A stretch of 64,000 bases of DNA from Agromyces sp. CF514 (GCF_900113185.1 NZ_FOZD01000001.1:2170001-2234000); one strand, 5' to 3'. Counted from the stretch's first letter, positions 29,898 to 42,137 are shown. The notes: a model not told the origin generated them from the sequence alone. Translations and numbers: made by a program.

Positions 29898-30698
29898 GTG
29901 ACCACCCCCCGAGTTCCCGCAGAACGAAGCGCCACGCACCCCGCACCCGCCGCCGCCGTGATCGACGAGCCCGCGCCCGATGAGCGCGACACCGTCGCGT
30001 ACCCGGCTCCCGCTCACGGGGCCGGATCCGCCGGCCCCGCCGGCCCCGGCGACTCCGCCACGACGGACGACCGCCCCGCGGCGTCCGATCGGCCCGAGGC
30101 GGCCGAGGGCTCAGCCGCCGCCCTCTCGGGCGCCGCCGCCCGCCGCACCGTGGTCGGCCGTCAACGCGAGGCGTTCGGCGGCGTGAAGCTCGGATCCGCC
30201 CTGTTCGGCTGGCTGACCGCCACCGGCACCGCGGCGATCCTCACCGGCACCGTGGCCGGGGCGAGCACCGCGCTCGGCATCGACACCGCCGGCCGCGCGG
30301 CCGTGCTCACGGGCGTGGCCTCCAGCGACGTCGGCTGGGTCGCGGTCGCGGTGCTGGCCGTCATCCTGCTCGCGTCGTACTGGTGCGGCGGCTACGTCGC
30401 CGCGCGCATGGCGCGCTTCAACGGCGCCGTGCAGGGACTCGCCGTGTGGGTGTGGGCGCTGGTGATCGCGATCGTGGTGTCGCTCGTCAGCGTGATCATC
30501 GGCAGCCAGGTCGACGTGCTCGCGAACGCCAACCTCTACCCGCGTCTCACCATGAGCGCCGAGGAGTTCACCGTCGCAGGCCTCGTCGTCGCGGCGATCG
30601 TGCTCGCGGCGAGCCTCGCCGGCGCCGTGCTCGGCGGAATGGCGGGCACGCGGTACCACCGCCGCGTCGATCGCGCCGGGTTCGTCGAGGAGTCCTGA
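29898..30698 (+). CDS. Four-TM membrane protein with disordered N-terminus
   Basis: 266 residues, function unknown. Residues 1-90 are low-complexity and rich in Pro, Ala and acidic residues. They are followed by GGVKLGSALFGWLTATGTAAIL and three more TM segments (WVAVAVLAVILLASYWCGGY; GLAVWVWALVIAIVVSLVS; FTVAGLVVAAIVLAASLAGA), ending in GTRYHRRVDRAGF. The layout resembles YrzE/TIGR04086-type small membrane proteins. The GTG at 29898 follows a GAGGAGG site and is preferred over the upstream ATG, which has none. The 180-bp gap after mnmA holds nothing recognised except a TAGATT hexamer (29847-29852) as a possible -10. Confidence 0.72.
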   Translation: MTTPRVPAERSATHPAPAAAVIDEPAPDERDTVAYPAPAHGAGSAGPAGPGDSATTDDRPAASDRPEAAEGSAAALSGAAARRTVVGRQREAFGGVKLGSALFGWLTATGTAAILTGTVAGASTALGIDTAGRAAVLTGVASSDVGWVAVAVLAVILLASYWCGGYVAARMARFNGAVQGLAVWVWALVIAIVVSLVSVIIGSQVDVLANANLYPRLTMSAEEFTVAGLVVAAIVLAASLAGAVLGGMAGTRYHRRVDRAGFVEES

Positions 30699-30732
30699 TC
30701 CGGTCGACGCCCCCGCACCCCGGCGAGCTCGC

Positions 30733-31491
30733 GTGACGCGCGAGCTCGCCGGCGCGCCCGGCTCCGACGTCGAGGTGCCCGACGCAGTGGCGGCCTTCGC
30801 GGGCGGAGCCGAACCCGTGCCCGTGTGGCGCAACACCGTGGGCGGACTCACCTTCCGCGTGGACCGGTCGGCCGTCGACGGAGGTGCGTGCTTCGTCAAG
30901 TGGAACCCGAGCGGCTCGGGGGAGTCGCTCGGCGACGAGGAGCAGCGGCTCTCGTGGCTGCGCGGGCGGTTCCCGGCGCCCGAGGTGTTGGCCTCCGGCC
31001 GGGACGAGCGCGGCGAATGGCTCGCGACGGCGGCGATCGACGCCGAGTCCGCCGTGGCGCCGCACTGGACCGAGCGGGCGGATGTCGCGGCACGGGCCGT
31101 CGGCGAGGGGCTCCGCCTGCTGCACGGGTCGCTCGACCCTGCGGACTGTCCGTTCGACTGGTCGGTCGGAGCGCGCATCGCGGTGGCCGGGGCATCCGGA
31201 CTCGTGGTGCCCGAGCGGATGCACCACGCGCCGCCGGTCGACCGTCTCGTCGTCTGCCACGGCGACCCGTGCGCGCCGAACACGCTCGTGGATCGAGCGG
31301 GTCGCTTCGCCGGCATCGTCGACGTCGCGCGACTCGGCGTCGCCGACCGGTGGGCCGACCTCGCGGTGGCGAGCTGGAGCCTCGAGTGGAACTACGGCGC
31401 CGGGTTCGAGCCCGCCTTCTTCGAGGCGTACGGCATCGCGCCCGACCCCGAGCGGATCGCGTTCTACCGGGCGCTCTGGGACGCGACCTGA
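30733..31491 (+). CDS. Aminoglycoside/choline phosphotransferase-fold kinase (APH(3')-like)
   Basis: 252 residues with the APH kinase fold. The catalytic loop HGDPCAPNTL (near residue 175) and the metal-binding Asp in GIVDVARLGVADRWADLA (near 197) match the APH(3') pattern, including the G-R/L-G-V-A-D-R-x-x-D-L-A segment. Length and motifs fit aminoglycoside 3'-phosphotransferases, but many chromosomal actinobacterial homologues are not resistance enzymes, so the substrate is open. GTG start directly after the membrane protein gene. Confidence 0.8.
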   Translation: MTRELAGAPGSDVEVPDAVAAFAGGAEPVPVWRNTVGGLTFRVDRSAVDGGACFVKWNPSGSGESLGDEEQRLSWLRGRFPAPEVLASGRDERGEWLATAAIDAESAVAPHWTERADVAARAVGEGLRLLHGSLDPADCPFDWSVGARIAVAGASGLVVPERMHHAPPVDRLVVCHGDPCAPNTLVDRAGRFAGIVDVARLGVADRWADLAVASWSLEWNYGAGFEPAFFEAYGIAPDPERIAFYRALWDAT

Positions 31492-31493
31492 CC

Positions 31494-31523
31494 GGATGCC
31501 GCGAGCGGGCGCCCGCGGCATCC
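31494..31523 (+). terminator. Hairpin after APH-like gene
   Basis: GGATGCCGC pairs with GCGGCATCC (9 bp) around a GC-rich loop, directly after the stop codon. There is no T-run. Confidence 0.45.
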
Positions 31524-31610
31524 GATCTGCATCCGACCGCTCGACGGGCTCGTCCGGCTCGTCGGCCCCGTGCCCGTAGTGGTGCTCCCCGCGACGTCGG
31601 AGGCCGCTCA

Positions 31611-33974
<2,364 letters not shown>

Positions 33975-34045
33975 TCCTCGCGCGAGAACGTGAAGGACGG
34001 TCGTCGGGGCGGGCGGCACGGAGGCGCATCAGACGGGGGGAGCGC

Positions 34046-35875
34046 ATGGCAGACGAGAGACCGCCGAGTTCAGCCGAGCCCGAGGGGGCCGCTGACGGAG
34101 CAGAGACCCGGGCGCCCGAGACGATCGCATCGCCCCCGTCCCAGCCTTCGCCTCCGTCGGGCGCATCACGACGCGACTTCCTGAAGCTCGGCGGTGCCGC
34201 CGCCGCGGGCGCCGTCGTCGGCGGTGGTGCCGGCGCGGCGGTCGGCCTCGCCGTCGGACACGCGCGCGGATTCGCCGAGGGCGCCGACGAGTTCGCGGCG
34301 CTCACCCCGCGCGAGAAGGCCGGGTTCGACCACCTGGTCGTGCTCATGGGCGAGAACCGCTCGTTCGACAACCTGCTCGGCTGGCTCTACACGCCCGACG
34401 ACCTGCCGGCGGGCCAGAGCTTCGACGGGCTCGCGTTCGGCACCTACTCCAACACCGGGCCCGATGGCACCGAAGTGCCGGTGCACGTGTACGAGGGCAC
34501 GACCGACGAGATCATGGGCAAGCCGAACCCCGACCCGGGCGAGGAGTACCCGCACGTGAACACGCAGCTGTTCGGCATCGTCGAGCCTGCCTCGAACGCC
34601 GAGGTCGAGGTCGGCGACATGGACGAGCCCTACAACGCGCCGAAGCCGGGTCAGAAGCCCGCGATGCAGGGGTTCCTCGACGACTACGTCATCAACTACG
34701 AACGACTGAAGAAGGGCAAGGAGCCCACGGCCGACGAGGCGAACCAGATCATGGGGTCGTTCTCGCCCGAGATGCTGCCGGTGCTCTCGACGCTGGCGAA
34801 GAACTTCGCCGTCTACGACGCCTGGCACTGCGGGGTGCCGTCGCAGACCTTCTGCAACCGCTCGTTCTTCCACGCGTCGACCTCGCACGGGTTCGTGACG
34901 AACCAGCACGACGGCGGGTACGGCAAGTGGCTCGACGCCGCTGCGACGCCGACGATCTTCAACCGGCTCGAGGCCGCGGGCGTGACTTGGCGCATCTACT
35001 TCGACGAGCTGCAGCTCGTCTCGTTCACGGGCGTGCTGCACGCCCCGGTGCTCGAGCAGTACTGGCGCACCGAGCGGTTCGCGACCATGAAGCAGTTCTA
35101 CGACGACGTCGAGAAGGGCACGCTCCCGGCCTACGCGTTCATCGAGCCGCGCATGGTCTACAACCACAACGACTTCCACCCGCCGTTCGGCAAGCTGCGC
35201 GAGTCCGACTTCGACGGCGCCGAGGTGATCGACAGCGCGATCTCCGACGTGCGGGCCGGAGAGCTGCTCGTGCACCAGGTCTACGAGGCCGTGAAGGCGA
35301 GTGCGACGCAGGGCGGTTCGAACGCCCTGAACACGCTCCTGCTCATCACGTTCGACGAGCACGGCGGCACCTACGACCACGTGCCGCCCCCGGCGGCGAC
35401 CCCGCCGCACGAAGACGAGGAGCCCGGCGAGATGGGCTTCGCCTTCGATCGGCTCGGATGCCGCGTGCCGGCCATCGCCGTCTCCGCCTACACCCGGGCG
35501 GGAACCGTGATCCACGACGAGATGCATCACGCCGCGGTGATCGCGACCCTCTCCCGCCTGCACGGGCTGAAGCCGCTCACCCGCCGCGACGCCGGGGCGA
35601 ACAACCTGTTCAACGCCGTCACGCTCGACGCGCCGCGGCATCCGTCGTCCTGGCCCTCGACGACGCCCCAGTACCTGCCGCCGAACCCGCAGGCGACACC
35701 GCCGCACCCGGCGCACGCGCACAAGGACAAGCCGTTGAGTCCGCCGGCACGGGGCCTGCTCGGACTGCTGCTCGCGCGCTTCGGGCAGGCGGACGAGCCC
35801 GAACCCGAGACCTACGCCGACGCGTACCGGCTGCTGCACAAGTACGGCGAGGGCCTCTTCGGCGTGCAGGGGTAG
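34046..35875 (+). CDS. Tat-exported phosphoesterase of the phospholipase C / acid phosphatase family
   Basis: 609 residues. After a Pro/Ala-rich N-terminal region comes a twin-arginine signal (SRRDFLKLGGAAAAGAVVGG, residues about 41-60), so it is exported folded. The catalytic domain opens with HLVVLMGENRSFDNLLGWLY, the metal/nucleophile motif of PF04185 phosphoesterases (bacterial phospholipase C and AcpA). It continues with FEPRM-like (IEPRMVYNHNDFHPP) and ITFDEHGGTYDHVPPP, which supplies further metal ligands. Substrates in the family include phosphatidylcholine and phosphomonoesters; which applies here is unknown. The start follows a GGGGGG-A-G stretch. Confidence 0.87.
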   Translation: MADERPPSSAEPEGAADGAETRAPETIASPPSQPSPPSGASRRDFLKLGGAAAAGAVVGGGAGAAVGLAVGHARGFAEGADEFAALTPREKAGFDHLVVLMGENRSFDNLLGWLYTPDDLPAGQSFDGLAFGTYSNTGPDGTEVPVHVYEGTTDEIMGKPNPDPGEEYPHVNTQLFGIVEPASNAEVEVGDMDEPYNAPKPGQKPAMQGFLDDYVINYERLKKGKEPTADEANQIMGSFSPEMLPVLSTLAKNFAVYDAWHCGVPSQTFCNRSFFHASTSHGFVTNQHDGGYGKWLDAAATPTIFNRLEAAGVTWRIYFDELQLVSFTGVLHAPVLEQYWRTERFATMKQFYDDVEKGTLPAYAFIEPRMVYNHNDFHPPFGKLRESDFDGAEVIDSAISDVRAGELLVHQVYEAVKASATQGGSNALNTLLLITFDEHGGTYDHVPPPAATPPHEDEEPGEMGFAFDRLGCRVPAIAVSAYTRAGTVIHDEMHHAAVIATLSRLHGLKPLTRRDAGANNLFNAVTLDAPRHPSSWPSTTPQYLPPNPQATPPHPAHAHKDKPLSPPARGLLGLLLARFGQADEPEPETYADAYRLLHKYGEGLFGVQG

Positions 35876-35951
35876 TCGCGGTTGCCTGCCGGGGTCGCGG
35901 GCGCGGCCGCTCGTCGGCCGAACGCGACCGGTCCGATCGACGCCGCCCCGA

Positions 35952-35957
35952 TAGAAT
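35952..35957 (+). promoter_or_regulatory. -10-like element before gatCAB
   Basis: TAGAAT lies 33 bp before the gatC ATG; a clear -35 hexamer was not found. GACGGAGCAGC before the ATG provides the ribosome site. Confidence 0.45.
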
Positions 35958-35990
35958 CGATGCATCCCCACCACGAGACGACGGAGCAGC

Positions 35991-36293
35991 ATGTCCGAAA
36001 TCAATGCGGAGCAGGTCGCGCATCTCGCGAACCTCGCTCGCATCGCGCTCACCGAAGAAGAGATCGCGCACCTCACGACGGAGCTCGGCCAGATCATGCA
36101 GGCCGTCGAGAAGGTCAGCGAGGTCGCCACGCCCGACGTGCCGCCGACCAGCCACCCGATCCCGTTGCAGAACGTGTTCCGGGCCGACGTCGTCAGCGCC
36201 GACGTGCTGACCGCCGAGCAGGCGGTCGCCGGCGCGCCCGAGGTCGACGGCTCGCGATTCGTCGTCTCGGCGATCCTCGGGGAGGAGCAGTGA
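35991..36293 (+). CDS. gatC: Asp/Glu-tRNA amidotransferase subunit C
   Basis: 100 residues. The fold is a short helical N-terminus ([19 protein letters not shown]) plus an extended tail with [17 protein letters not shown], typical of GatC. It stabilises the GatCAB complex that converts Glu-tRNA(Gln) and/or Asp-tRNA(Asn) to the amide forms. It overlaps gatA by 4 bp (GTGA). Confidence 0.95.
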   Translation: MSEINAEQVAHLANLARIALTEEEIAHLTTELGQIMQAVEKVSEVATPDVPPTSHPIPLQNVFRADVVSADVLTAEQAVAGAPEVDGSRFVVSAILGEEQ

Positions 36294-37822
36294 GCGACAT
36301 CATCCGCCTGACCGCGGCCGAGCTCGGCGCGAAGATCGCCGCGGGCGACGTCTCGTCGGTCGAGGCCACCCGCGCCCACCTCGACCGCATCGCCGCCGTC
36401 GACGGCGCGGTGCATGCCTTCCTGCACGTCGACGCCGAGGGCGCGCTCGCCGCTGCCGCCGACGTCGACCGGCGCCGCACCGCAGGCGAGGCCTTCGGCC
36501 CGCTCGCGGGCGTGCCCATCGCCGTGAAGGACGTGCTCGTGACCGAGGGCATGCCCTCGACCGCCGGCTCCCGCATCCTCGAGGGCTGGATCCCGCCCTA
36601 CGACGCGACGCCGGTGCGACTCGTGCGCGAGGCAGGCATGATCCCGCTCGGCAAGACCAACATGGACGAGTTCGCCATGGGCTCGTCGACCGAGCACTCC
36701 GCCTACGGCCCGACCCACAACCCGTGGGACCTCGACCGCATCCCCGGTGGTTCGGGCGGCGGCTCGGCGGCATCCGTCGCGGCCTTCGAAGCACCCCTCG
36801 CGCTCGGCAGCGACACGGGCGGCTCGATCCGCCAGCCAGCGCACGTCACCGGAACGGTCGGTGTCAAGCCGACCTACGGCGCCGTGAGCCGATACGGCTC
36901 GATCGCGCTCGCCTCGAGCCTCGACCAGATCGGCCCGGTTACGCGCACCGTGCTCGACGCGGCACTCCTGCAGGACGTCATCGCGGGCCACGACCCGCAC
37001 GACTCCACCTCGCTCCCCGAGGCGTGGCCGTCGATGGCCGACGCGGTCCGGCGAGCGGATGTCGCGGGCGTGCGCATCGGCGTGGTGAAGCAGCTCGACT
37101 CCGACGGCGTGCAGGCGGGCGTGCGTTCGCGCTTCCACGAGGCGCTCGCGCTGCTCGAGCGCAACGGCGCCGAGATCGTCGAGATCGATGCCCCGAGCTT
37201 CGAGTACGCGATCGCCGCGTACTACCTGATCCTCCCCGCAGAGGCCTCGTCGAACCTGGCGAAGTTCGACTCGGTGCGCTTCGGGCTCCGGGTCTCGCCC
37301 GAGGGCGGCGGAACCGTCGAGCAGGTCATGGCGGCCACGCGCGAGGCGGGCTTCGGACCCGAGGTCAAGCGCCGCATCATCCTCGGCACCTACGCCCTCT
37401 CCGCCGGCTACTACGACGCGTACTACGGCAGCGCCCAGAAGGTGCGCACGCTCGTGCAGCGCGACTTCGACGCGGCGTTCGCGAAGGTCGACGTGCTGGC
37501 AACGCCGACCGCGCCGACCACCGCGTTCAAGCTCGGCGAGAAGCTCGACGATCCGCTGTCGATGTACCTCAACGACGTCGCGACGATCCCGGCCAACCTC
37601 GCGGGCGTGCCGGGCATCTCGCTGCCCGCGGGCCTCGCGCCCGAAGACGGGTTGCCCGTCGGCATCCAGTTCCTCGCCCCGGCGCGCCAGGACGCGCGCC
37701 TCTACAACGTCGGCGGCGCGCTCGAGCGCCTGCTCGAGGCCGAGTGGGGTGCGCCGCTGCTGAGCCGCGCTCCCGACCTGTCCTCCCACGAGATGGCTGC
37801 GGCCGAGGAAGGCGCACTCTGA
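36290..37822 (+). CDS. gatA: Asp/Glu-tRNA amidotransferase subunit A
   Basis: 510 residues, an amidase-signature enzyme that releases ammonia from glutamine for GatB. The Ser-cisSer-Lys triad is visible: Lys in IAVKDVL (about 79), Ser in [14 protein letters not shown] (about 155) and Ser in [11 protein letters not shown] (about 179). GTG start overlapping gatC; its stop overlaps the gatB start (TGATG), so all three subunits are co-translated. Confidence 0.96.
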   Translation: MSDIIRLTAAELGAKIAAGDVSSVEATRAHLDRIAAVDGAVHAFLHVDAEGALAAAADVDRRRTAGEAFGPLAGVPIAVKDVLVTEGMPSTAGSRILEGWIPPYDATPVRLVREAGMIPLGKTNMDEFAMGSSTEHSAYGPTHNPWDLDRIPGGSGGGSAASVAAFEAPLALGSDTGGSIRQPAHVTGTVGVKPTYGAVSRYGSIALASSLDQIGPVTRTVLDAALLQDVIAGHDPHDSTSLPEAWPSMADAVRRADVAGVRIGVVKQLDSDGVQAGVRSRFHEALALLERNGAEIVEIDAPSFEYAIAAYYLILPAEASSNLAKFDSVRFGLRVSPEGGGTVEQVMAATREAGFGPEVKRRIILGTYALSAGYYDAYYGSAQKVRTLVQRDFDAAFAKVDVLATPTAPTTAFKLGEKLDDPLSMYLNDVATIPANLAGVPGISLPAGLAPEDGLPVGIQFLAPARQDARLYNVGGALERLLEAEWGAPLLSRAPDLSSHEMAAAEEGAL

Positions 37823-39339
37823 TGACCCGCGTCGAACTGATGGACTTCGAGAAGGCGCTCGAGCTCTTCGAGCCGGTGATCGGCCTCGAGGTGCACGTCG
37901 AGCTGAACACCGAGACCAAGATGTTCTCGCCCGCGCCGAACCCGGCCAACGAGAAGTACCACGGCGCCGAACCGAACACGCTCGTGTCGCCCGTGTGCCT
38001 CGGCCTCCCGGGTTCGCTGCCCGTGGTCAACGGCGACGCGGTTGCGAAGTCGATCTCGCTCGGCCTCGCGCTCGGGTGCTCGATCGCCGAGTCGAGCCGT
38101 TTCGCGCGCAAGAACTACTTCTACCCCGACCTCGCGAAGAACTACCAGATCTCGCAGTACGACGAGCCGATCGCGTTCGAGGGCTCCGTCGAGGTCGAGA
38201 TCGAAGGCGGCCGCGTCTTCCAGGTGCCGATCGAACGCGCCCACATGGAAGAAGACGCGGGCAAGCTCACGCACGTCGGTGGCGCGACCGGTCGCATCCA
38301 GGGCGCCGAGTACTCGCTGGTCGACTACAACCGAGCCGGCGTGCCGCTCGTCGAGATCGTCACGAAGCCGATCTTCGGCGCCGAGGGCGATGCTCCCGAG
38401 CTCGCGAAGGCCTACGTCTCGACGATCCGCGACATCGCGATCTCGCTCGGCATCTCCGAGGCGCGCATGGAGCGCGGCAACCTCCGATGCGACGCGAACG
38501 TCTCGCTCCGCCCTCGCGGCGAGCAGAAGCTCGGCACGCGCACCGAGACGAAGAACGTGAACTCCTTCCGGTCGATCGAGCGTGCCGTCCGCTACGAGAT
38601 CCAGCGCCAGGCGGCGATCCTCGCCAAGGGCGGCTCGATCACGCAGGAGACGCGCCACTGGCACGAGGACACCGGCACGACCAGTCCCGGTCGCCCGAAG
38701 TCCGACGCCGACGACTACCGGTACTTCCCCGAGCCCGACCTGGTGCCCGTGGTGCCGTCGGCCGAGCTCGTCGAGTCGCTGCGCGCGGCACTGCCCGAGG
38801 CGCCCGCCGCTCGTCGGCGTCGCCTGAAGGCCGAATGGGGCTTCGCCGACATCGAGTTCCAGGGCGTGGTGAACGCGGGCCTCCTGGCCGAGGTCGAGGC
38901 GACCATCGCGGCCGGCGCGTCGCCCGCATCGGCCCGCAAGTGGTGGACCGGCGAGCTCCTGCGCATCGCGAACGCCGAGGGCAAGGAGCCCGCGGAGCTC
39001 GTCGAGCCCGCGGCCGTCGCCGAGCTCCAGCAACTCGTCGACGCCGGCACCCTCACCGACAAGCTCGCGCGCCAGGTGCTCGAGGGCATGATCGCCGGCG
39101 AGGGCTCGCCGCAGCAGATCATCGACGCACGCGGACTCGCGGTCGTGTCCGACGACGGCGCGCTCATCGCAGCGATCGACGAGGCGCTCGCCTCGCAGCC
39201 CGACGTGCTCGAGAAGATCCGCGACGGCAAGGTGCAGGCGGCGGGCGCGGTCATCGGCGCGGTCATGAAGGCCATGCAGGGCAAGGCGGATGCCGCGCGC
39301 GTCCGCGAGCTCGTGCTCGAGCGGGCGACGGCCGAGTAG
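37822..39339 (+). CDS. gatB: Asp/Glu-tRNA amidotransferase subunit B
   Basis: 505 residues, the kinase/amidotransferase subunit. It shows [65 protein letters not shown] and [12 protein letters not shown], then the helical and YqeY-like tRNA-binding tail. The length and motifs are canonical. Presence of the full gatCAB set suggests the organism relies on indirect aminoacylation for Gln and/or Asn tRNA. Confidence 0.96.
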   Translation: MTRVELMDFEKALELFEPVIGLEVHVELNTETKMFSPAPNPANEKYHGAEPNTLVSPVCLGLPGSLPVVNGDAVAKSISLGLALGCSIAESSRFARKNYFYPDLAKNYQISQYDEPIAFEGSVEVEIEGGRVFQVPIERAHMEEDAGKLTHVGGATGRIQGAEYSLVDYNRAGVPLVEIVTKPIFGAEGDAPELAKAYVSTIRDIAISLGISEARMERGNLRCDANVSLRPRGEQKLGTRTETKNVNSFRSIERAVRYEIQRQAAILAKGGSITQETRHWHEDTGTTSPGRPKSDADDYRYFPEPDLVPVVPSAELVESLRAALPEAPAARRRRLKAEWGFADIEFQGVVNAGLLAEVEATIAAGASPASARKWWTGELLRIANAEGKEPAELVEPAAVAELQQLVDAGTLTDKLARQVLEGMIAGEGSPQQIIDARGLAVVSDDGALIAAIDEALASQPDVLEKIRDGKVQAAGAVIGAVMKAMQGKADAARVRELVLERATAE

Positions 39340-39374
39340 TCCCTCAGCCTCGGCTTCAGCCTCCATCGCGTTTC

Positions 39375-39410
39375 CGGGCGGTGCACCGACGGTCGTCGGT
39401 GCACCGCCCG
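39375..39410 (+). terminator. Terminator after gatCAB
   Basis: A perfect 16-bp stem (CGGGCGGTGCACCGAC with GTCGGTGCACCGCCCG, loop GGTC) followed by TTCG, 36 bp after the gatB stop. Confidence 0.8.
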
Positions 39411-39526
39411 TTCGCCGTCGGGCGTTCGGCACGGCACCGGCGCCCGTCGTCGGCGGCCTCACCTCACAGCCGGTTCATGGCCGTGCGCCGTACGCTGGTG
39501 CCCCCTGAGCGATTGGCGAGGACACC

Positions 39527-40156
39527 ATGGGCTTTCTGGATCGACTGTTCGGCACCCCCGACCCCGAGGCATCGCGATCCGTGCCCAGGGTTCCGCAGGC
39601 ACCGCGCGCGCAGTCCGATGACGAGCGCGCGATCGAGCGCTACCGATACCTGCTCCGCACTGCGCCGCCCGAGTCGATCGAGGCCGTGCACGCCGAGGCG
39701 TTCGCCAAGCTCACGCCCGACCAGCGCGCGCAGGTCTTCCGGGCCCTGTCCGCCGAGGCTCCGGCTGGCGAGCGTCTCGTGTCCGACGAACCGTCGGCCC
39801 TTGCACGCGCCGCGACCCGCGCAGAGCTGCGCTCGCCCGGCACGATGGAGCGAACCTTCCGGGCGACGGATGCCGCGGGCGGGCGTGCCGCGTACGGAGG
39901 CCCGTCGTTCGGGTCGATGGTCGGCGGCTCGATGCTCGGCACGGTCGCGGGCGTCGTCGTCGGCTCGATGATCGCACAGGCCTTTCTGCCCGGCCCCGAC
40001 TTCGGAGCCGACGTGGCCGGTGACGTCGGAACGGGTGGGAGCGACGCGGGCGCGACGACCGAGGCGTCCGCTGCAGACGGCGGGTACGGCGGGTACGGCG
40101 ATCTCGGCGGTGACTTCGGCGGCGGTGACTTCGGCGGCGGCGACTTCGGTTTCTGA
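39527..40156 (+). CDS. Glycine-rich-tailed conserved protein, unknown function
   Basis: 209 residues. An N-terminal helical region (MGFLDRLFGTPDP, then ERYRYLLRTAPPESIEAVHAEAFAKLTPDQRAQVFRALS) resembles small actinobacterial proteins sometimes mislabelled cation-transporting ATPase. A glycine-zipper-like hydrophobic segment follows (SMVGGSMLGTVAGVVVGSMIA), then a Gly/Asp/Phe tail with three GDFGGG-like repeats. The hydrophobic segment could be membrane-associated. Its promoter may be the TACGCT upstream (39491-39496), and GGCGAGGAC precedes the ATG. Confidence 0.72.
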   Translation: MGFLDRLFGTPDPEASRSVPRVPQAPRAQSDDERAIERYRYLLRTAPPESIEAVHAEAFAKLTPDQRAQVFRALSAEAPAGERLVSDEPSALARAATRAELRSPGTMERTFRATDAAGGRAAYGGPSFGSMVGGSMLGTVAGVVVGSMIAQAFLPGPDFGADVAGDVGTGGSDAGATTEASAADGGYGGYGDLGGDFGGGDFGGGDFGF

Positions 40157-40232
40157 CGCCGTCCCGGCCGGGCATCAGTCCATCAGTTCAGCGCCGCGGC
40201 CGACCTCGGGTTCCCGTGACGGTGGCAGCGGG

Positions 40233-40238
40233 TAGGGT
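40233..40238 (+). promoter_or_regulatory. -10 element of leaderless dinB
   Basis: TAGGGT lies exactly 6 nt before the GTG at 40245, with no ribosome site. No LexA-box-like palindrome was recognised nearby. Confidence 0.5.
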
Positions 40239-40244
40239 CGCCAC

Positions 40245-41591
40245 GTGAGCAAGCAGGACGGCTCGTCGAGGCAGGTCACCACAGGGCCGGTCGACGATTC
40301 GGCGACCCCGATCCTCCATGTCGACATGGACGCGTTCTTCGTTTCCGTCGAGCTGCTCTCGCGTCCCGAACTTCGTGGCAAGCCGGTCCTCGTGGGCGGC
40401 ACGGCAGGCCGCGGCGTGGTCGCGGCTGCGAGCTACGAGGCGCGCAGGTACGGCGTCAACTCGGCCATGCCGATGTCGGTGGCCCTCCGGCGGTGCCCGA
40501 ACGCGATCGTGCTGCGCGGCGACTACCCCTCGTACTCGAAGTACTCCAAGCGCGTCATGCAGATCTTCGGCGAGATCACGCCGCTCGTCGAGCCGCTGTC
40601 GATCGACGAGGCCTTCCTCGATGTCTCCGGCGCGCGTCGCCTGCACGGCACGCCGGCCGAGATCGCGTGGACCATCCGCGAGCGCGTCCAGGCCGAGACC
40701 GGGCTCACCTGCTCCATCGGCGTCGCCGCCACGAAGTACGTCGCGAAGGTGGCGTCCAGCCGCGCCAAGCCCGACGGCATGCTCGTCGTGCCGGCGCACG
40801 AGACCGTCGCGTTCCTGCATCCGCTGCCGGTCTCGGCGCTCTGGGGCGTGGGCCGGGTGACCGAGGAGTCCCTGCTGCGGTTGGGCCTCCGCACGGTCGG
40901 CGACGTCGCCGCGATGCCGCCCGGGGCGCTCGAACGTGCGGTCGGGCCGGCGCTCGCGGCGAGGCTCGCGCATCTCGCGCGCGGCGAGGACCCGCGTGCC
41001 GTGCACACGTCCCGGGTCGAGAAGAGCATCGGGCACGAGCAGACCTTCGGACACGACCTCGTCGACCCCGTCGAGATCAGGCGAGAACTGCTGCAGCTCT
41101 CGGGCAACGTGGCGGTCCGCCTGCGCAAGGCGGGCCTCGTCGCGCGCACCGTGTCGCTCAAGCTCAGGTACGGCGACTTCCGCACCCTCACCCGTTCGCG
41201 CACGCTCGCCGAGCCGACCGATGTCGCACGGCGCATCTACGACGAGGCATCCGAAGCCCTCGAAGGGCTCGTCGGCGACGGCGAACGGGTGCGCCTCATC
41301 GGCGTGCGCGCCGAGAACCTGCGCGAGTCGGGGTCGGGCGCCATGCTCTGGGACCCCGACGAGGAGTGGCGCGATGCCGAGCGCACGATCGACGAGGTCT
41401 CTGCGAAGTTCGGGCGCGGAGCGGTGCGGCCGGCATCGCTCGTGCAGCGCGAGCGCGAGCAGCGGTCGCGCCGTGAGGCGAGAGCCCGGAACGACGCCGA
41501 TGAGCAGAGCGCAGGAGGCGACGGTCGCAGCCGCGGGTCCGGCGACGGCGAGGCGCCGTTCGACCCGACAGCCGCAGGCTGGGGCTGGTAG
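40245..41591 (+). CDS. dinB: DNA polymerase IV (Y family)
   Basis: 448 residues. Translesion polymerase with the palm motifs HVDMDAFFVSVE (catalytic Asp pair) and SIDEAFLDVS, followed by the thumb helix-hairpin-helix region (LWGVGRVTEESLLRLG) and the little-finger domain (EKSIGHEQTFGHDL). The last ~60 residues are a charged tail (REREQRSRREARARNDADEQ) unlike the short beta-clamp-binding C-terminus of E. coli Pol IV. It acts in DNA damage tolerance. Confidence 0.93.
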   Translation: MSKQDGSSRQVTTGPVDDSATPILHVDMDAFFVSVELLSRPELRGKPVLVGGTAGRGVVAAASYEARRYGVNSAMPMSVALRRCPNAIVLRGDYPSYSKYSKRVMQIFGEITPLVEPLSIDEAFLDVSGARRLHGTPAEIAWTIRERVQAETGLTCSIGVAATKYVAKVASSRAKPDGMLVVPAHETVAFLHPLPVSALWGVGRVTEESLLRLGLRTVGDVAAMPPGALERAVGPALAARLAHLARGEDPRAVHTSRVEKSIGHEQTFGHDLVDPVEIRRELLQLSGNVAVRLRKAGLVARTVSLKLRYGDFRTLTRSRTLAEPTDVARRIYDEASEALEGLVGDGERVRLIGVRAENLRESGSGAMLWDPDEEWRDAERTIDEVSAKFGRGAVRPASLVQREREQRSRREARARNDADEQSAGGDGRSRGSGDGEAPFDPTAAGWGW

Positions 41592-41608
41592 CCCGCGCGC
41601 CGCACGGG

Positions 41609-41614
41609 TAGCGT
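41609..41614 (+). promoter_or_regulatory. -10-like element before gerW-family gene
   Basis: TAGCGT lies 7 nt before ATG 41622. It argues for that ATG rather than the GTG at 41613, which it overlaps. Confidence 0.4.
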
Positions 41615-41621
41615 GGCCGAC

Positions 41622-41966
41622 ATGGCTGAACTCGTACTGGACTTGGCAGAGCGCGTCGCGGGCGTCGGGGTGAAGACCGCATACGGCGACAAGATCGAGA
41701 TCGACGGCGTCGAGGTGGTGCCCGTGGCCCTCGGCTACTACGGGTTCGGAGGCGGAATCGGCAGCGGCGACGCGACGTCCAACTTCACCGGCAGCGGCAG
41801 TGGCGGCGGAGGCGGCGGCCTTTCGGTTCCGCTCGGCGCCTATGTGGGCGAGGGCGGGCGCGTGAAGTTCGAGGCGAACCTCATCGGCCTCGTGCTGGTC
41901 GCCACGCCGTTCGTGTTCGTCGTCGGCCACGCCCTCAAATCGGTGATCCGCGCACTGAAGCGCTGA
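41622..41966 (+). CDS. GerW/YtfJ-family protein
   Basis: 114 residues. The N-terminal AYGDKIEIDGVEVVPVALGYYGFGGG and the glycine-rich loop (SGSGGGGGGLSVPLGAYV) are the GerW (YtfJ) family pattern, and a hydrophobic segment (LIGLVLVATPFVFVVGHAL) follows. In Bacillus the family is linked to spore germination; in non-sporulating actinobacteria its role is unknown. It lies just upstream of the thiamine transport locus but transcriptional linkage is unlikely, because a separate -10 and riboswitch follow. Confidence 0.82.
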   Translation: MAELVLDLAERVAGVGVKTAYGDKIEIDGVEVVPVALGYYGFGGGIGSGDATSNFTGSGSGGGGGGLSVPLGAYVGEGGRVKFEANLIGLVLVATPFVFVVGHALKSVIRALKR

Positions 41967-41983
41967 GCGACCCCGCCGGCGTG

Positions 41984-41989
41984 TACGCT
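41984..41989 (+). promoter_or_regulatory. -10 element of the ykoEDC transcript
   Basis: TACGCT would start transcription at about 41997, directly before the TPP aptamer. Confidence 0.4.
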
Positions 41990-41999
41990 GGTGCACGAA

Positions 42000-42087
42000 C
42001 ACGGGAGTCCGGTGAGCCGGGCTGAGAGGAAGGTTCTCAACCTTCGACCGTCGAACCTGATCTGGATCATGCCAGCGCAGGGAGGCA
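42000..42087 (+). promoter_or_regulatory. TPP riboswitch (THI element)
   Basis: The conserved aptamer landmarks are present in order: GGGAG near 42003, GGGCTGAGAGG (the CUGAGA core), GAACCTGATCTGGATCATG (the ACCUGAU...GGAU core) and GCCAGCGCAGGGA. It is immediately followed by the ykoE-ykoD-ykoC transporter genes, which fits thiamine-pyrophosphate repression of thiamine uptake. Confidence 0.95.
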
Positions 42088-42111
42088 TCCACATCTCAAC
42101 ATCCCGTGCCG

Positions 42112-42128
42112 CTTTCCTCCGACGAAAG
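42112..42128 (+). promoter_or_regulatory. Possible ribosome-site sequestering hairpin of the riboswitch
   Basis: CTTTC (42112-42116) can pair with GAAAG (42124-42128), which overlaps the GAAAGGG ribosome site of ykoE. No terminator is seen, so control of translation is the likelier mode. Confidence 0.4.
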
Positions 42129-42137
42129 GGCACGCCA